Below are positions 1 through 11,960 of a stretch of DNA of 64,000 nucleotides, one piece after another. The DNA lies in the NCBI GenBank assembly GCA_026545765.1, contig CM048840.1, positions 4,423,265-4,487,264 of the forward strand, read 5' to 3'. Every line of letters starts with the position of its first letter. The first letter of the stretch is position 1. The notes under the pieces were generated by a model. That model worked only from the letters and a program-made list of their open reading frames with translations. It was not told where the DNA came from and made no database searches. A program made the position numbers and the translations under genes. Origin of the DNA: Plantago major (Eukaryota > Streptophyta > Magnoliopsida > Lamiales > Plantaginaceae).

Positions 1-77
1 ACTCTAAGCACCGGCAATGATTTATAATGTTTACGAATTAAAATTTATAATCTGGCAGGAGTGTAGAAAAACCATAC

Positions 78-3000
78 TTGGCCCTGGTAGCGATGATGAT
101 GCCTGGCTCTCAACATTCTTAATACAGTGCTCGAGGCAAGTTGGAGGGGCATATTAGGAGACAATCTCTGCATAAGAAACATATCCTCTTTCAGGCATCA
201 AATTCAAAGAATTGCCTAGAAGTTCCAGAATTTTTAATCGTGTATATTTGTACATAGTTTCTTTATTCAATGGTTTCTTTCCAGAAGTTTAACAACGATT
301 GACCAAAATAACTCTAAGGTGGCATCCCAACAATGTAACATAGATCAGGAAAATCTGCCTAAAGGAAAAGGCCAATGAAGTACAAAAATCTGAGGTTTAC
401 AATAACTACATTTCTAATTGGAATTAAAACAGAAACTATTAGTACTTCTCAATTCTCGCCCACTCATCTGAACATAACCTTTTTAAAGCAAAACCAATGC
501 CAAAGCAAGTAGTGTAAACATAGAGCTTCATACCTCCAACACTTGCAAAGGATCTAAAATTTCTCCTTTATTATGAAGAAGACGGACAGCAGCTTTAAGC
601 ATGGGCTCTCTGCCATCCTTTGGATCCAAGTACATATCAAGTAACCTGATGATTGAAATGGGATGAAGTTCTTAGTATTTAAAACTACCTGATGGACCTA
701 GCAAGATAGAGGAAAATCAACTGACTGCATATAAGCATCTGGTCTACCGATCTCCGCGCAATATTCTTCAGCAGCATCACAATTCTCCAATTTCCTTGAA
801 AAAAAGAAAGAAAGAGCACATTAGACATAGGCTTTATGAATACATTTTACACAGCATACAGGCCCGATGTTATATTGGCAGGCATACTAAGATTAACGAG
901 AACAACAAAATATGTCAAATGAGAAATCTGAAAGAAAACTGCTCCAATAAACTTTACTGAAAGATGATTAGTGATGCATAATTTATTCAAAAGCTATGAT
1001 TGATAATTATATAATTTATAATAGGGCCTGCATGTTGACCAGAATGTTCGCACTTACAATGCCAGAATCTCAAGAACTAATGTCTCTTGACCAAGCTTCC
1101 GATAAAGAATAGCCTGACAAATACCGGATCATTATAGGAACTTTGAATAGTGAATAAAACAAATAAGAAAATTTTTTAGAACCTTTTCTAGCCAAAGTTC
1201 AGATTCTTCAATCATATCAAGGAGCTCTTCCGCATCATACAAGTCCGACGACTGTAAGAAAATCTGGAGTCTTTCTCTAACAGGACTTTCAAAAATAGTG
1301 TCCGGTTCCCGTTCAGGAACCTTCATTTCATTTTCCTGCACCACGACCGCGGAACCTTGAGTTGAAGGCTGCAGTTCATACATTTCAAGTGCCGATTTAG
1401 CAAGAAGTAGAGCATATGCAGTATGGAACTGAGAATCGTCAGAATCCTGATCTTCAATCAACCACTGGAGATATCTGCATTACATGATGCAAATTATTAA
1501 TTTGAAATTTTCTTCTTTGATATTGCATCCAAAGGACCCCAAGTAAGAAAAGGTTTTTTCCACCATTAAGTTTTCTACATATGTGCCGATATTCAAAGTC
1601 CAAAAATAACTTCTATAGGTGATGGAGCAACATATCATGGTACAAATATTACAATTTCCTTAATATCGTATCAACTTTATAGTAACATACGATTCATAGA
1701 CCAGTGCAACCGGAAATGTTGCATAGTATGAGAAACCCAAGAGATCAAAAGTAATTTTTTAAGTCATGTTATTGTTCAAGAATGATATCTCGAATAACCA
1801 AAAGCAGTGAGTACATAAAAAATTGCTGTAAGAAATACAGATATAGCCTGAAATGATAGTGATTTACTACTACATAAGAAACATAACCATCTCCTTTATT
1901 TTATACCTTCCTGTACTGAATGTAAAGGAGAACTAACAGCATCAACAGCAACAACAACAACAACAGCAACAATAATAATAAAAGAAAAATAAAAAGGAAC
2001 AAAGAAAGAGAAAACAGTCTGTAAAAGTGATCACATGATTCAAAATAACTTTGAGGTCACAATACCTTTGAAGAATTTCGACTTTCTTTGGATCAATAGC
2101 AGCAATAACTTCATCTGTAGAATGTGATAGCAAAAGTAGAGTATAAGCATAGCAACTGCATCAATTCTACAGGATTCAAAATTACTAATCCTTAGGCCTA
2201 ACAGAGAAAGAAGAGTTTTGGGGCCGAACTCTGACAAGTAGAATGCAAACAAGTTCTAACTAAAAATGTCAGGAATACACATGCTTATTTCAAGTCTTGC
2301 CTGGTGATAACATGTCTTCTCTCTTCTCTGATATAAGAACTTGAACCGCAAGAACCTGCTTTGTATCAGCAATCTATAGAACAAAGGAAAGAAATCAGAA
2401 GTTACGAAAATGGAGGACTCATCAGTATCAATACATTAAGCGCAGAAACTCATGAATCTTGCAGGGTGTCATGCTTTAGACACACAGAACCTCAAAAAGA
2501 AAGATAGTACACTCTCACTACGTACCCATCCAAGATGCTGAAGCACCAACTCTTGATCAGAAGATTCCTCAAGAATCTTAGTAGCCTCTATGGCAGCAGT
2601 TTCTTGGTCACAAGTAGTTCTGCGGCGATTGTGTAAATGATTTTCGCCGTATTGATCTTTCCTCGATAATATACGCCATATGGATAGAGCTTTAGCACTC
2701 ATCCCCTTACCAGCATATAGAAAAGCAAGTGTGCGTAAATGCCCAGATTCATTGAGTAATGCTTCTAGCTCCTCCTGCACTGCCATTAAATTTCATGGTC
2801 ATTGCAACAACATTAAACTGCATGCAAAAGTCTGTCCAACAAATGTACCCGGCTACCCGCGGAATGTGAAGTAGGTCAAGTAAGAACTTAAATTATATGT
2901 GATATGTTTAATTATGCCAAGGATAACCATTAAAGTAATTCATACCACTACGCAGCTGTTCTCAGAAGATGCAAGTTTTTCCATATCCTCAACACAATTG

Positions 3001-5545
3001 AGAGCTCTATATAGGAACATCAAGAGCGTATCAATTCCCTCCTTCGTTGAAACAGTCAAATCTTTATCACGACAAGCTCCTAAGTACCTAGAAAAAAGTT
3101 ACTGACGGTTATAAATTGAACTTTTCCAGTAGAAGAATAACTTTTACCCAGACATGAAAAAAGGACTCCTGCCACCTTCATCTCCTTAATAAATTTCAAA
3201 GCCGTCGAAGATAATAACTACCAGACAAAATTTCAATACCTTATCATATTTTCTACGGCAGAATCTAATAGATCAGCTCTACTAGGTGAATTTAAGAGAA
3301 ACTCATCATCAACAGCAGTCTCCACACCTGCCTTTTTAAGAAAAACAGCTCTTTGAATTTCCGCCAATCCATCGTCTATTACTTTTTCAAGAGGTTTTGG
3401 AGGAGGATGTAAGCCCCAGTATCGTTTCCTGGGTACCTGGAAGCATGTGCATTGGTAAACAAAACATCAAGCAAAAGATACCGCAGGTCATATATAGAGT
3501 ACACATTCATGGACATATATAGGAAGAGGACAAATGAAAAAGAATAAAATGTTTGGTTATTGGGTAATTGCAACAATTCTATCATCCAAGTAATTTGCTC
3601 GTATGAGCACAACCACGTTAATACCAGAAGATACAGCAAATTAACTTGACTCTTGACTCGTATTTTCCTTGTCTTCAGAAGTATATCTACCCATTGAACA
3701 TAATAGCCCCGTGCTTACTCCTATGACAGCAACAAGCTGTTCAAAATGTGGAGTGAAGCACAGATGACATTTAAGCTATGGAACGTAAAGACTAGGTAGA
3801 GGCTTGTGACATGTGTGCTTAAGGTAGGACAATTTGGGGTCAATGGATACTAATGCATCAACTGAGAAACTTGTTGGACATGCCCTGCATGCCATGGTGC
3901 TTTGACAGAATAAAAGAAAGAGTAAACGTGCAAAGCCCCCTAGGCAGCGCCTAAGAACAATATATTAAATCAGAAACTTAGTTCAAATATAACTTAAAAA
4001 ATGAAAAATATACTTCGCTAACATTTATCGATCATACCAGCAAAGTCCACCTATTTGGGTCTGGCATGATAAATGGAAAAAGTTCAGAAGGTTGCATATC
4101 ATCTGAAAGCAAGAAGTGGTCTACTGCTTCCTTGAAATGCAATCCAAAGAGCAAGAGGAATCCCACTTGGGCATGGATGAAAGACATCATCTCCTTCGTA
4201 ATTTCACCTTCAATCTCCAGCTCTTGGACCAAGGAAATGGCTTCCTTGAAATTCTTTTTCCTTGATAAATCCTTGATTTGTTCTTCTCCAGAGACTTTTC
4301 CATAACAAATAAGCTTCAAATGAATACAATACATCCTTTATTAGGGGACCTTTCTAGAAAACATCTAGAGAAGAGAATCATCATATATCATTGGTTAATC
4401 TCCAAATTCTGCTTACTCTTTAAATCATCCATAAAGGAGGACATCTTTCGTTGGTTAAAATACTATGTTCATTGAGACAACTTTATTGACATAAATTGTT
4501 GATCAACCGTAAAAGAACAAGCTAATCAAAAAGGGCATAAACTTGGTCTATTTCCAGACTCATCCATCACAAATAATCAAAGTTACAAATCATGTCTAAA
4601 GAATTTAAAACACTTCTGTACGAATACCTTCGATCTCGTTGCAACAACAATAATCTTCCCAGTCCCTTTCTCCTCATCCGCCAGCAAACAAGGTCTCTCC
4701 CCAGCAACCTTAAACCTCTGAACACAGCACCCATTCTTCTTATGATACAGCTCCACCGTCAAACTTTTCAACGCCACCACATAACTTCCTATCTCCCTCA
4801 GCGAATCCGGCGCCTCCTGAAACACTAAGCTCCCTCCCACCGGCTGCCCGTCCATATCAACAATAACTCCCACATTATCAACCATCAACAACACTTTCAC
4901 ATCCCTCACCAACAAACTCATCCGCGGAACACCCAACAAATCATCCGGCAACGTAAACATCAACGCACATTGCCCATTTTTACAATCATACAAGTAATAC
5001 CCACCCTTGGTCCCAACAAACACCGAATCATCAACCCATAACACCGTCATTATACTCCCTTCAATCACACCATACACCTCCTTCACAATCACCAACGAAC
5101 CACTCAAAATCAGCTCAGCTAACACTAACTTCTTCCCTAGACCTACGGCAAACAAACTACTATGCACATCTTCCCTACAATTCAACTTACGAGCAAACGC
5201 AGTGACACCTTTAAACAGACTAACTCTCCTGACCGGCTCAACCAGACCAAAATCCGTCAGAAACAGAAACGAATCGCCATGGATAATGATCTTACCTAAA
5301 TGCCCTAGCGGATGGATCGAATTGAGCGAACTGCCGCCTGGGAGAGAAACACGGTTGACGAAAGTGATGGTGGAATCGGAGAGTCGGAGAGAGTAGGAGA
5401 AGAGAGAGCCGGTGGTGGTTCCGAGGTAGATTAGGGTTACTTCGTCGGAGAGTTTGACGAGAGAGAGGGATTTGATCGGAGGAGAATCGGTGGCGGATTC
5501 TGCGAGGGGTTCGAGAACTGTACGGGGTTTGGGTTTAACAGCCAT
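78..5545 (-). CDS. VPS3: VPS3 (vacuolar sorting protein 3 / TGFBRAP1-like), CORVET subunit, 3' end off the window
   Basis: The product is the CORVET-specific subunit that, in the plant family, tethers endosomal/pre-vacuolar membranes with the VPS core and Rab5-type GTPases. I place twelve coding exons on the minus strand: 5545-4628, 4313-4038, 3436-3240, 3087-2946, 2774-2526, 2373-2301, 2114-2066, 1474-1183, 1113-1058, 794-726, 645-534 and 167-78. They keep one reading frame across every junction and give 841 codons; known plant VPS3 proteins are near 980, so the C-terminal zinc-binding part lies to the left. Residues about 1-300 form the CNH beta-propeller. After it come helical-repeat segments (EEQIKDLSRKKNFKEAISL; DPNRW) and a Vps39/TGFBRAP1-type region around exons 8-11 (YLQWLIEDQDS, LLDMYLD). 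The ATG at 5545 is the first in a long open exon. The intron after exon 6 has a GC donor. No disabling change is seen, so it should be functional. Exon ends are inferred from splice signals and family similarity. Confidence 0.92.
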
Positions 5546-6106
5546 TTAGGAAAACTTATGGTTCAGTGCAGAAGCATGGACAGTGAAGGTGGTCAAGTGG
5601 AGGTGACAGTGACGTCAGCTCGCCGGAAAATCGGTTGTTTGATGTTGCTTCAGCTGAAGTCGCTCATTATTCTCTGATCTTAAAACGGGTTCACTAAGTC
5701 TGCATAAATTACATTCTAATACAAGAAATGTGGACGAACTTCACTTTCATACTTCAAAACTGGAAGGAAGGAAAGTATATTACTCTTGGAAAATTTATCT
5801 ATGACAAAATATATATATATATACACACACACACACATACACCTCTTATTCAAGAATGTAAAAATGTGACTATTACATCAAGTTATTGTTAATTAATGAG
5901 TAATATTATATGTTAATTTAACAATATAGTTCATCAGCAGCTTGTGCGTATAAAAGTAGCAATGTTATCTCGTTTGAAAGCACATTTTTCACCCACAAAG
6001 CCCTCAATTTCAGCAATTATTTACGTCTCCGATATATCTTTAGGTTTCAATCACATGTAACTGCTCATACGCAGCCCATGTTTCACGCTGCAGTAGTTCA
6101 CTCAAA
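5546..6106. other. VPS3 5' flank and spacer with AT/AC microsatellite
   Basis: This is the upstream region of VPS3, presumably holding its promoter and 5' UTR. An alternating run of about ten AT bases passes into (AC)n near 5811-5840. No clear TATA box or other gene was recognised. Confidence 0.5.
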
Positions 6107-7471
6107 CAGAGCCTTTCTTAGGGCCCCAAGCCAAACTACGGAGTCCAGTAAAAGAAAAAAATAACACTATTGTTAATGAAAATTGAAGAAGACTTCTTGC
6201 AAACAACAACAATCAATTTCGACAGCCAGCAGCTCTTAATCTCTTCAGTTCTCTTTTCTCGATTTCTTGTGCTTCTCCACCCCTATTTTCTCTCAACATC
6301 TATTAAATCATACATTAAATTCCTCAAATTTCGATGAAAATTGGTCGTTGCTCATTGGGTCTCATTGTTACTGTTCTATTTTATCCAATTCTAGTTCTAT
6401 TATATGCTTACCCTTCACTCCTTCATCCTAATCATTCATACAAATCTAATTTTATCCAATTCTAGTTCTATTATATTTGCAATCTGAGTTTCATTTGATA
6501 ATTAACAAGCAAATAGTTGGAAATTTGATTTGAGCATCTCACTGACACTGAGTCACCGGCCACCGCTGCTACGCTACAGCTCTGCAGATTGCAGCAGTAT
6601 AACCTCTGCACTTTCTGAAATTTAAAGGTAATTTCTTTTGATATTTTTAGCTGTTAATGGGTTTCTTGTACTCCTGTCTTGTCCGCCTAATTGCCTAAAT
6701 TGCCTGCTTCTTTGAGTTCATGGGTTCTGGACTTGTTAATTTATAAGAATCCTTTATTGTTAGTCTTAGTAAGTAATGTTGATGTGATTAACTTAGATCT
6801 CTTTAATCTAAGAATTTACATTAAAAAGCAATTCTTTATTGTTTGGTCATGTACTCATGTTGATGTTGTATTTTCGTCTTTTATGTGAACTAACTAGTTA
6901 AGTAGTAAGGTCCAGAAATGAGAATTTTGTAAGAATTTTGGTGGCTTTAAGTGAACTAGTTCAAAACTATAAACTGTTTGAGTTAGAGTGGAGGCTGTTA
7001 GTTTGATAAATTTATGTATAATTCCTATTATTGATAAAATATCTAGGTCAAACTCTTAACTTGCTAATCAAAATATATATTTTGTATTGGTGGATTACCG
7101 GGCTTCACTGCGCACTAGCTTGGCTGCTTGGGGTAGAGCTTTGAGGCACTGGCTTGTCACTTGTAGGCACTAGAGAGTCATTGATGTCAGCGGACTAGCA
7201 AGCAGGGATAATGGCAATTGAGAACGATAACGGCAAAGAAAGTGAGTATGAAGAGTTAATTGGTGATTTTGATTCAAAAAACTATAGTAGAGTTGCACTT
7301 TTTAAGTAATTTTTTAGTCATTTGTAATATTTACTCAAGACTTAAGTACTTGTATTGTATGATTTTTGTTATTTTTCACCTCTATAAATATTTTTTTATT
7401 ATATTATTATTTGGCTGGGGTCTCGTTTGGAAATTTTGCACAGGGCCCCGTAAATCTCGGAGACGGCCCTG
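6107..7471. mobile_element. Possible non-autonomous hAT-like element (right terminus clear, left doubtful)
   Basis: The right end, read on the minus strand from 7471, begins CAGGGCCGTCTCCGAG and continues into a GGGGCCC block, which resembles termini of plant hAT elements. A weaker candidate for the left end starts at 6107 (cagagcctttcttagggccc). No matching 8-bp target duplication was found, so the left boundary is uncertain. Inside are only AT-rich sequence and short open frames, with no recognisable transposase. The right end abuts exactly the point where WAV3-like homology stops, which fits an insertion or rearrangement into that old gene copy. Confidence 0.4.
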
Positions 7472-7474
7472 TTC

Positions 7475-8110
7475 ATATGAGGTCAACCTCAACCTTCACA
7501 ATTTGAATCATTGGAGACAAAATCATCAAGTGGAGCATATGAACATCATCTCCTTCCAACTGCATCGTAGTCTTCAATGCATCTTTATAGCAACAAAAAC
7601 ATTCAATACGAAGAATTTGTGTTTTCTCCACTCGTGTGTTGAGGATATGGGATAGATAGATGAGAAGCTCCTTCTTCTCATCCGTATATAAGTCGCCTAT
7701 ATCGATAACACCTAGTACTTGCACGGATACTGCACTAGTATAAGTGCCAGTGGGAATCGAACCAATTTGCACTCCAGGCGATACTGTTAAACCATGAGGC
7801 TAAACTCCTGAGCGACCACAGTTTGGAGACCTGCTAAGCACCTGGAATCCCATGTTCAAGAAATCTATTGTGAATACGTTCCATCGGATATATCTGCATG
7901 TGCAACTGTGCATCATATGTGAAGTCACAAACAAAACCAGAGGGCATAGTACAGGGGTAGTATTCTACGTGCTTCTGATGCGAACTAATACTTGTCGCTC
8001 GAGTTTTGCACCAGACATGCTCACACCAGCGTCAAGAGCCAACACTAGGTCGATAAGTGCATGCCAATTTTCAGCCAAAAGAGGTTATGCCTGGACCCTG
8101 GATGATGTCC
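7475..8110 (-). pseudogene. WAV3-type vWA/RING E3 ubiquitin ligase, decayed fragment
   Basis: Scattered minus-strand segments resemble plant proteins of the WAVY GROWTH 3 family, RING E3 ligases with a von Willebrand A domain. Read in order, they are: IDLVLALDAGVSMSGAKLE (start of the vWA domain, where the family has a DxSxS metal site; here D-x-G-x-S); DISDGTYS (family form like IAEASGGTFS); LQTVVAQEFSLMV; VQIGSIPTGTYTSAVSV; GVIDIGDLYTDEKKELLIYLS; TTMQLEGDDVHML; and QIVKVEVD. The segments lie in different frames with stops between them, much of the vWA domain is missing, and no N-terminal RING finger is present, so this is a dead partial copy. Similarity ends at about 7475, next to the hAT-like terminus. 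The family call comes from remembered motifs; a protein search would settle it. Confidence 0.7.
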
Positions 8111-8372
8111 ATGCTTTGAATTCTTATCTAATTTGCTTCTTTACCTTATTATTTAATGGTCTGCCAAAACTAAAATCCAAATGTAGACTGCAAATGGACC
8201 ATTTCTCATACAACAATGATTACAATCACCAAGGATAGCCATGGACTTGGCACTTAACACATCCAAATACAAGTCGCCAATGGTTCTTAAACAGCAAACT
8301 ACTGAATTAAAATACAGATGCGAAAACAAAGGGATTACATCGAACCTGAGACAAAAAAAAAAAAAAAAAAGA
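8111..8372. other. Region downstream of DWF1, with A18 tract
   Basis: This spacer between the WAV3-like remnant and DWF1 probably includes the DWF1 3' UTR and polyadenylation region on the minus strand. An uninterrupted A run of about 18 lies near 8353-8370. No coding signal was seen. Confidence 0.4.
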
Positions 8373-8466
8373 CCATAACCTCATACAACGCCTACAATAA
8401 CCATAACCTCATACAACAACCATAACCTCATACAACGCCTACAATAACCATAACCTCATACAACAA
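8373..8466. repeat. Two-copy 47-bp tandem repeat just past the DWF1 stop
   Basis: A unit made of a 28-bp part (ccataacctcatacaacg..., ending cctacaataa) and a 19-bp part (ccataacctcatacaacaa) is repeated twice without a mismatch I could find. It ends two bases from the DWF1 stop codon complement, so it would lie at the start of the 3' UTR. Confidence 0.85.
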
Positions 8467-8467
8467 C

Positions 8468-10804
8468 TCAACAAGCTTCAGCATCTGGAGTGTCAAGAAT
8501 AGCTTGCTCTGCTTCCTGAACTTCTTTCTCAGTCTTGCGACCTTTCTTGCACTTGTAATACACGCTCATGAACGTACCAACAGCCTCATACTTTCTCCTA
8601 CACTGCTCGTACAGACCAGCATCAAACATTCTCCAGAAGTTCTTCTCATTGAGCTCAGAAACAGCATATTGTGGCTGGAAGCCATGGTTTTCAATCAACC
8701 AGTCTTCCATCTTGCGAACTGCCCCAGCTCCGTCGAATACTTCGCCCCTCAAAACAGGTCCAGGAGCATAGTAGACTCCAACATCTGTATACATCTGAGC
8801 ATAATGGGTGTCTCCCTGCCTGCGCTGCAATTCAAATCCTGGTTCTGGGTATATCATGGTTTTCACAGGGAGCTTGTACAGTCTGTGTGGGCATAGCCAA
8901 ATAGGATAGACCTAGAGAAAACAACAACTGTTACTATACATGGCATTTGACGAAAAAGGATGATAAATGAAGGAAATACAGTCAATTGTGTAAAACCCTT
9001 GAACTTGGCAATAGCTAAAGACAAGTTCTGCTACATTATTTATGGCAATAGCTACTTGAGGAATTAGCAAGATTTCCTCATCTTTTAGCCTTTCTAGACT
9101 TGCAACTTGCAACCCTCATAGTATTTACTTCTTACACTTTCTTAATGATTTCATAGAAATTACATTCAATTTCCTCAGAATCCAAAGGACCAACGAGTAA
9201 CAATTTTACTTGGACGGGATAGAATTTAAGAACCTAACCAGAAAGGAGGGGAATCAGTGAACAACATATTTAAATGTTGGAGATGTAAACAAAGTTTCTA
9301 TGTCTAGAAATGTAAGTGTAAATGTTGATACATGAGAGTTAAGACAAAGTTTAGTTGTTACTACTCATTATTTAGTGTAAGGATTTCGCAACCAAGGCAC
9401 AACTGACAACTTATGATAAAGTATACTCCTAGATTATTCAGATCAGATTGCACCCATAACTTCATGCAACATGGTAAGGTTATCAAGAGAAAACCAATTC
9501 TTGAACAACAATGTAAAGTTGTAAACAGAAAATAAAATAAAGGATTAGTAATGTACCTCCATCTCGCGATGAACCCACTCCAAAGCATCCCCAACCTTGT
9601 ACAGCGGAACAAGCATGTCCTGGATGACATGCATCTCATGGTAATAGTTCCTGATGGCTTCACCTTGGGTAGCCTTGAGGAGAGAAACCTTGGGAGGCAT
9701 CAACCATCCAAAGAGATACCTGAACCACCATTGATCACCGAATGGAAGGATGAGCTTCCCTTCCCAGTACAAGCACCTTGTGTGCCTGTGGTAATATTCC
9801 CTGGTCGGGATATACTCCACAAACTCACCTCTCTTTAGGGCTGTCTGTGCATGCTGGTAAAACCAGGGTTTAAACCACCAGCCAACCGAATTTATTTTAT
9901 TACCCTTCTTTTTGGCTTCCTCTTTATCAGCATATACTCCAGTCATGCAGACAGCTTCAGTTGGATTGTAAATCATGGTCTCCACAAAGTCTGGAACTTT
10001 CTCAGGGTTGTCTTGATCTCCGTCTCTTGGTGCAAAAGAATCCACATATCCTTGTGCAAGTTCCTGCAAATTACCCACTACAGGCTTGTATGTAAGCTTC
10101 ATGTATTCCTTCACATGTATAAGCTTAATTTCCGCAGAGACGAGGAGTCCAAGTGTCCCCTGAGACCAAGGAATGGCGTAAAAAAGATCCGAGTATTCAT
10201 TGTCCTTTGTAGCTCTAACCACATCCCCATTTGCCAAAACAATTTCATAAGCTACAACAGTATCTGCAAAAAGTCCATATATATGGGAGCTTCCTTCAAT
10301 ACCATAGCCGTTGATCAAGCCACCAACAGTGAGATCATCAAGCTCCGCAACAACTGCAAGAGACAGATTCATCGGAACGGTAGCTCTAGAAATTTGACCC
10401 ATGTTGACTAACGGCTCCACTTTGGCAATCATTGTGTCCTTGTTAATGTCGAGTATGTTTCTGAAGGCAGAAAGGTCAACTTCGAAATGACGAGCACGCT
10501 TGTAGTCCACATTACGCATACCGACAGCAATCCAGGGCTTTCTAGCTGTGCAAACTAAACCATCCTTTTTGGCATTTCTCTCCTTAAGGCGTTTCCGAAC
10601 TTTCTCTACATTCTCCTCATGTTCCTTCTGTCGCTGCTTGAAGGATTTGCATTCAGACCTCACATCACCAAGATATGTGAGAAAGTACAATGTGAAGGAA
10701 ATGGGAAGGACGACGAAGATGACGATAATCCATCGGAAATGGATAAAGTAGTCCACCCAGATCTTCTTTCTCTTTGGGCGTAGAGGGGCCTCAAGATCTG
10801 CCAT
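8468..10804 (-). CDS. DWF1: DWF1 / DIMINUTO delta(24)-sterol reductase
   Basis: This FAD-dependent, membrane-anchored enzyme reduces the side chain of 24-methylenecholesterol to campesterol, supplying brassinosteroid precursors and membrane sterols. Coding exons are 10804-9557 (416 codons) and 8911-8468 (147 codons plus stop), joined in phase 0 with a GT-AG intron at 9556-8912. The 563-residue product compares with about 561 in Arabidopsis DWF1. The N-terminus MADLEAPLRPKRKK is basic and is followed by a hydrophobic anchor near residues 24-45. The FAD-binding domain covers about residues 85-230, with the conserved VEPLVNMGQISR and LTVGGLINGYGIEGSSH. The C-terminal half has the family blocks NSVGWWFKPWFYQHAQTALK and EYYHRHTRCLYWEGK. 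The C-terminal region in Arabidopsis binds calmodulin (established knowledge). No disruption is seen. The start is the only ATG after the 5' UTR intron acceptor and gives the family N-terminus. Confidence 0.97.
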
Positions 10805-10806
10805 CG

Positions 10807-11822
10807 CTGCAAATTAAGATACAAAGACAGCTCATGTAAGAAACTTTAGCAAAGGAATTCATATTTCCTCAACTTAAACTCTTTTTGCAGGCATAGAGGC
10901 AAGCATGCCAACTACTAGCCATATAGATCGTCAATAATGCACCCCCAGATAAATAAAATCAAGGTAAACAAAAGGATGCAGCACATTGTTCAGTCACAAT
11001 CAAAAAAACTATGCTAAAAGGTAAAAACACAAACAGTTGGAAGACATCTTTAAAACATACCACATGTTTCATTTCATCACAGAAAAGCTCAGTGAGTAAA
11101 TTTTTACAGTCAAGAGAAGCTAATAAAACTGATGCACAGGATTTGTCAAATGACTGAAATTAGTTCACTGTTCTTAAGCTCATAAGAGTTCAACCATTAG
11201 CCGTTGAATATGTCAACAATGTGAAAAAAACGCCGATAATTCATTCTTCAGGGAGTACAATTTAACAAAAGTCATTTCCAGCACTCATCCATTACCTACG
11301 AGCATAACACTATATATGCACATATTTACGCAAAAGCAGAAGCACATTACACAGATTTTCATCTAGACCAGCATTAGGCTAAGCAAGCATTGTCTAAACT
11401 TCAACCAAAACCTTCATCGTTACACATACATGCTAAATCCATATGCTCTCAGCACACTAAACTGAAGTAACTTAATCGATCTAAAATGACATTAGCAAAT
11501 TGAGTCAGCTCAACAGATCGCAAAGTAAACCAGATCTACCAGAGCAGAGTTTACTCAATTGATTCAAACCAAATGCAAAAAAAAAAAAAATCATAATTCG
11601 TGCATTGACAAGAGTAATTACATACAAAACATACAAACAAGCTACATTGTTCAGTAACAATTAACAAAGCAACATTTTAGCAGAAATTAGAGCAGAGAGT
11701 TAATTCAACAAACAGTGCTGAGATGCGTGGAAGTAAACTAAATGAACCAGAAATTATTGACAAGAGTATGAAAAGGGAAATGGAAGAGTGTGAGCAGAAA
11801 GAGATGATGGTGAAGGAAGTAC
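10807..11822 (-). other. Intron in the 5' UTR of DWF1
   Basis: A splice acceptor (TTTGCAG) ends two bases before the DWF1 ATG, and a good donor (CAG|GTACTTCC) lies at 11823/11822, giving a leader intron of 1016 bp. The upstream exon near 11823-11865 would be non-coding. Leader introns are common in highly expressed plant genes. The ends are inferred from splice signals only; transcript evidence would confirm them. Confidence 0.65.
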
Positions 11823-11960
11823 CTGAAAGAATCGAATCCGAGTGGACTGGAGCAGAGTGGGTAGAGAAATGGATTTGTGGCTTAGGGTTTATTTAATGGC
11901 CAAATGGAGGGGCATTTTCGAGATTACAGGGGGGAAATTGGAGCTGTATGTCATTATCTG
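11823..11960 (-). promoter_or_regulatory. DWF1 core promoter region with telo-box and TATA-like motif
   Basis: On the minus strand, an AAACCCTA telo-box lies at 11890-11883, overlapped upstream by an AT-rich TTAAATAA at 11896-11889. They sit some 60-75 bp upstream of the leader donor. Telo-boxes are common in promoters of plant growth-related genes. Which motif sets the start site is inference. Confidence 0.45.

Noticed and set aside
4592-5396. Plus-strand open frames opposite VPS3 exon 1
   Set aside because: They are shadows of the well-supported minus-strand exon and have no domain.
6334-6470. Short plus-strand frame starting MKIGRCSLGLIVTV, looking like a signal peptide
   Set aside because: It is short, in AT-rich sequence within a probable transposon, with no continuation or homology that I can support.
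7736-7806. tRNA-like stretch on the minus strand with a perfect B-box GGTTCGATTCC and an A-box-like segment
   Set aside because: The same bases encode VSPGVQIGSIPTGTYTS of the WAV3-like fragment, and no cloverleaf with an acceptor stem could be drawn. The B-box is most likely a coincidence.
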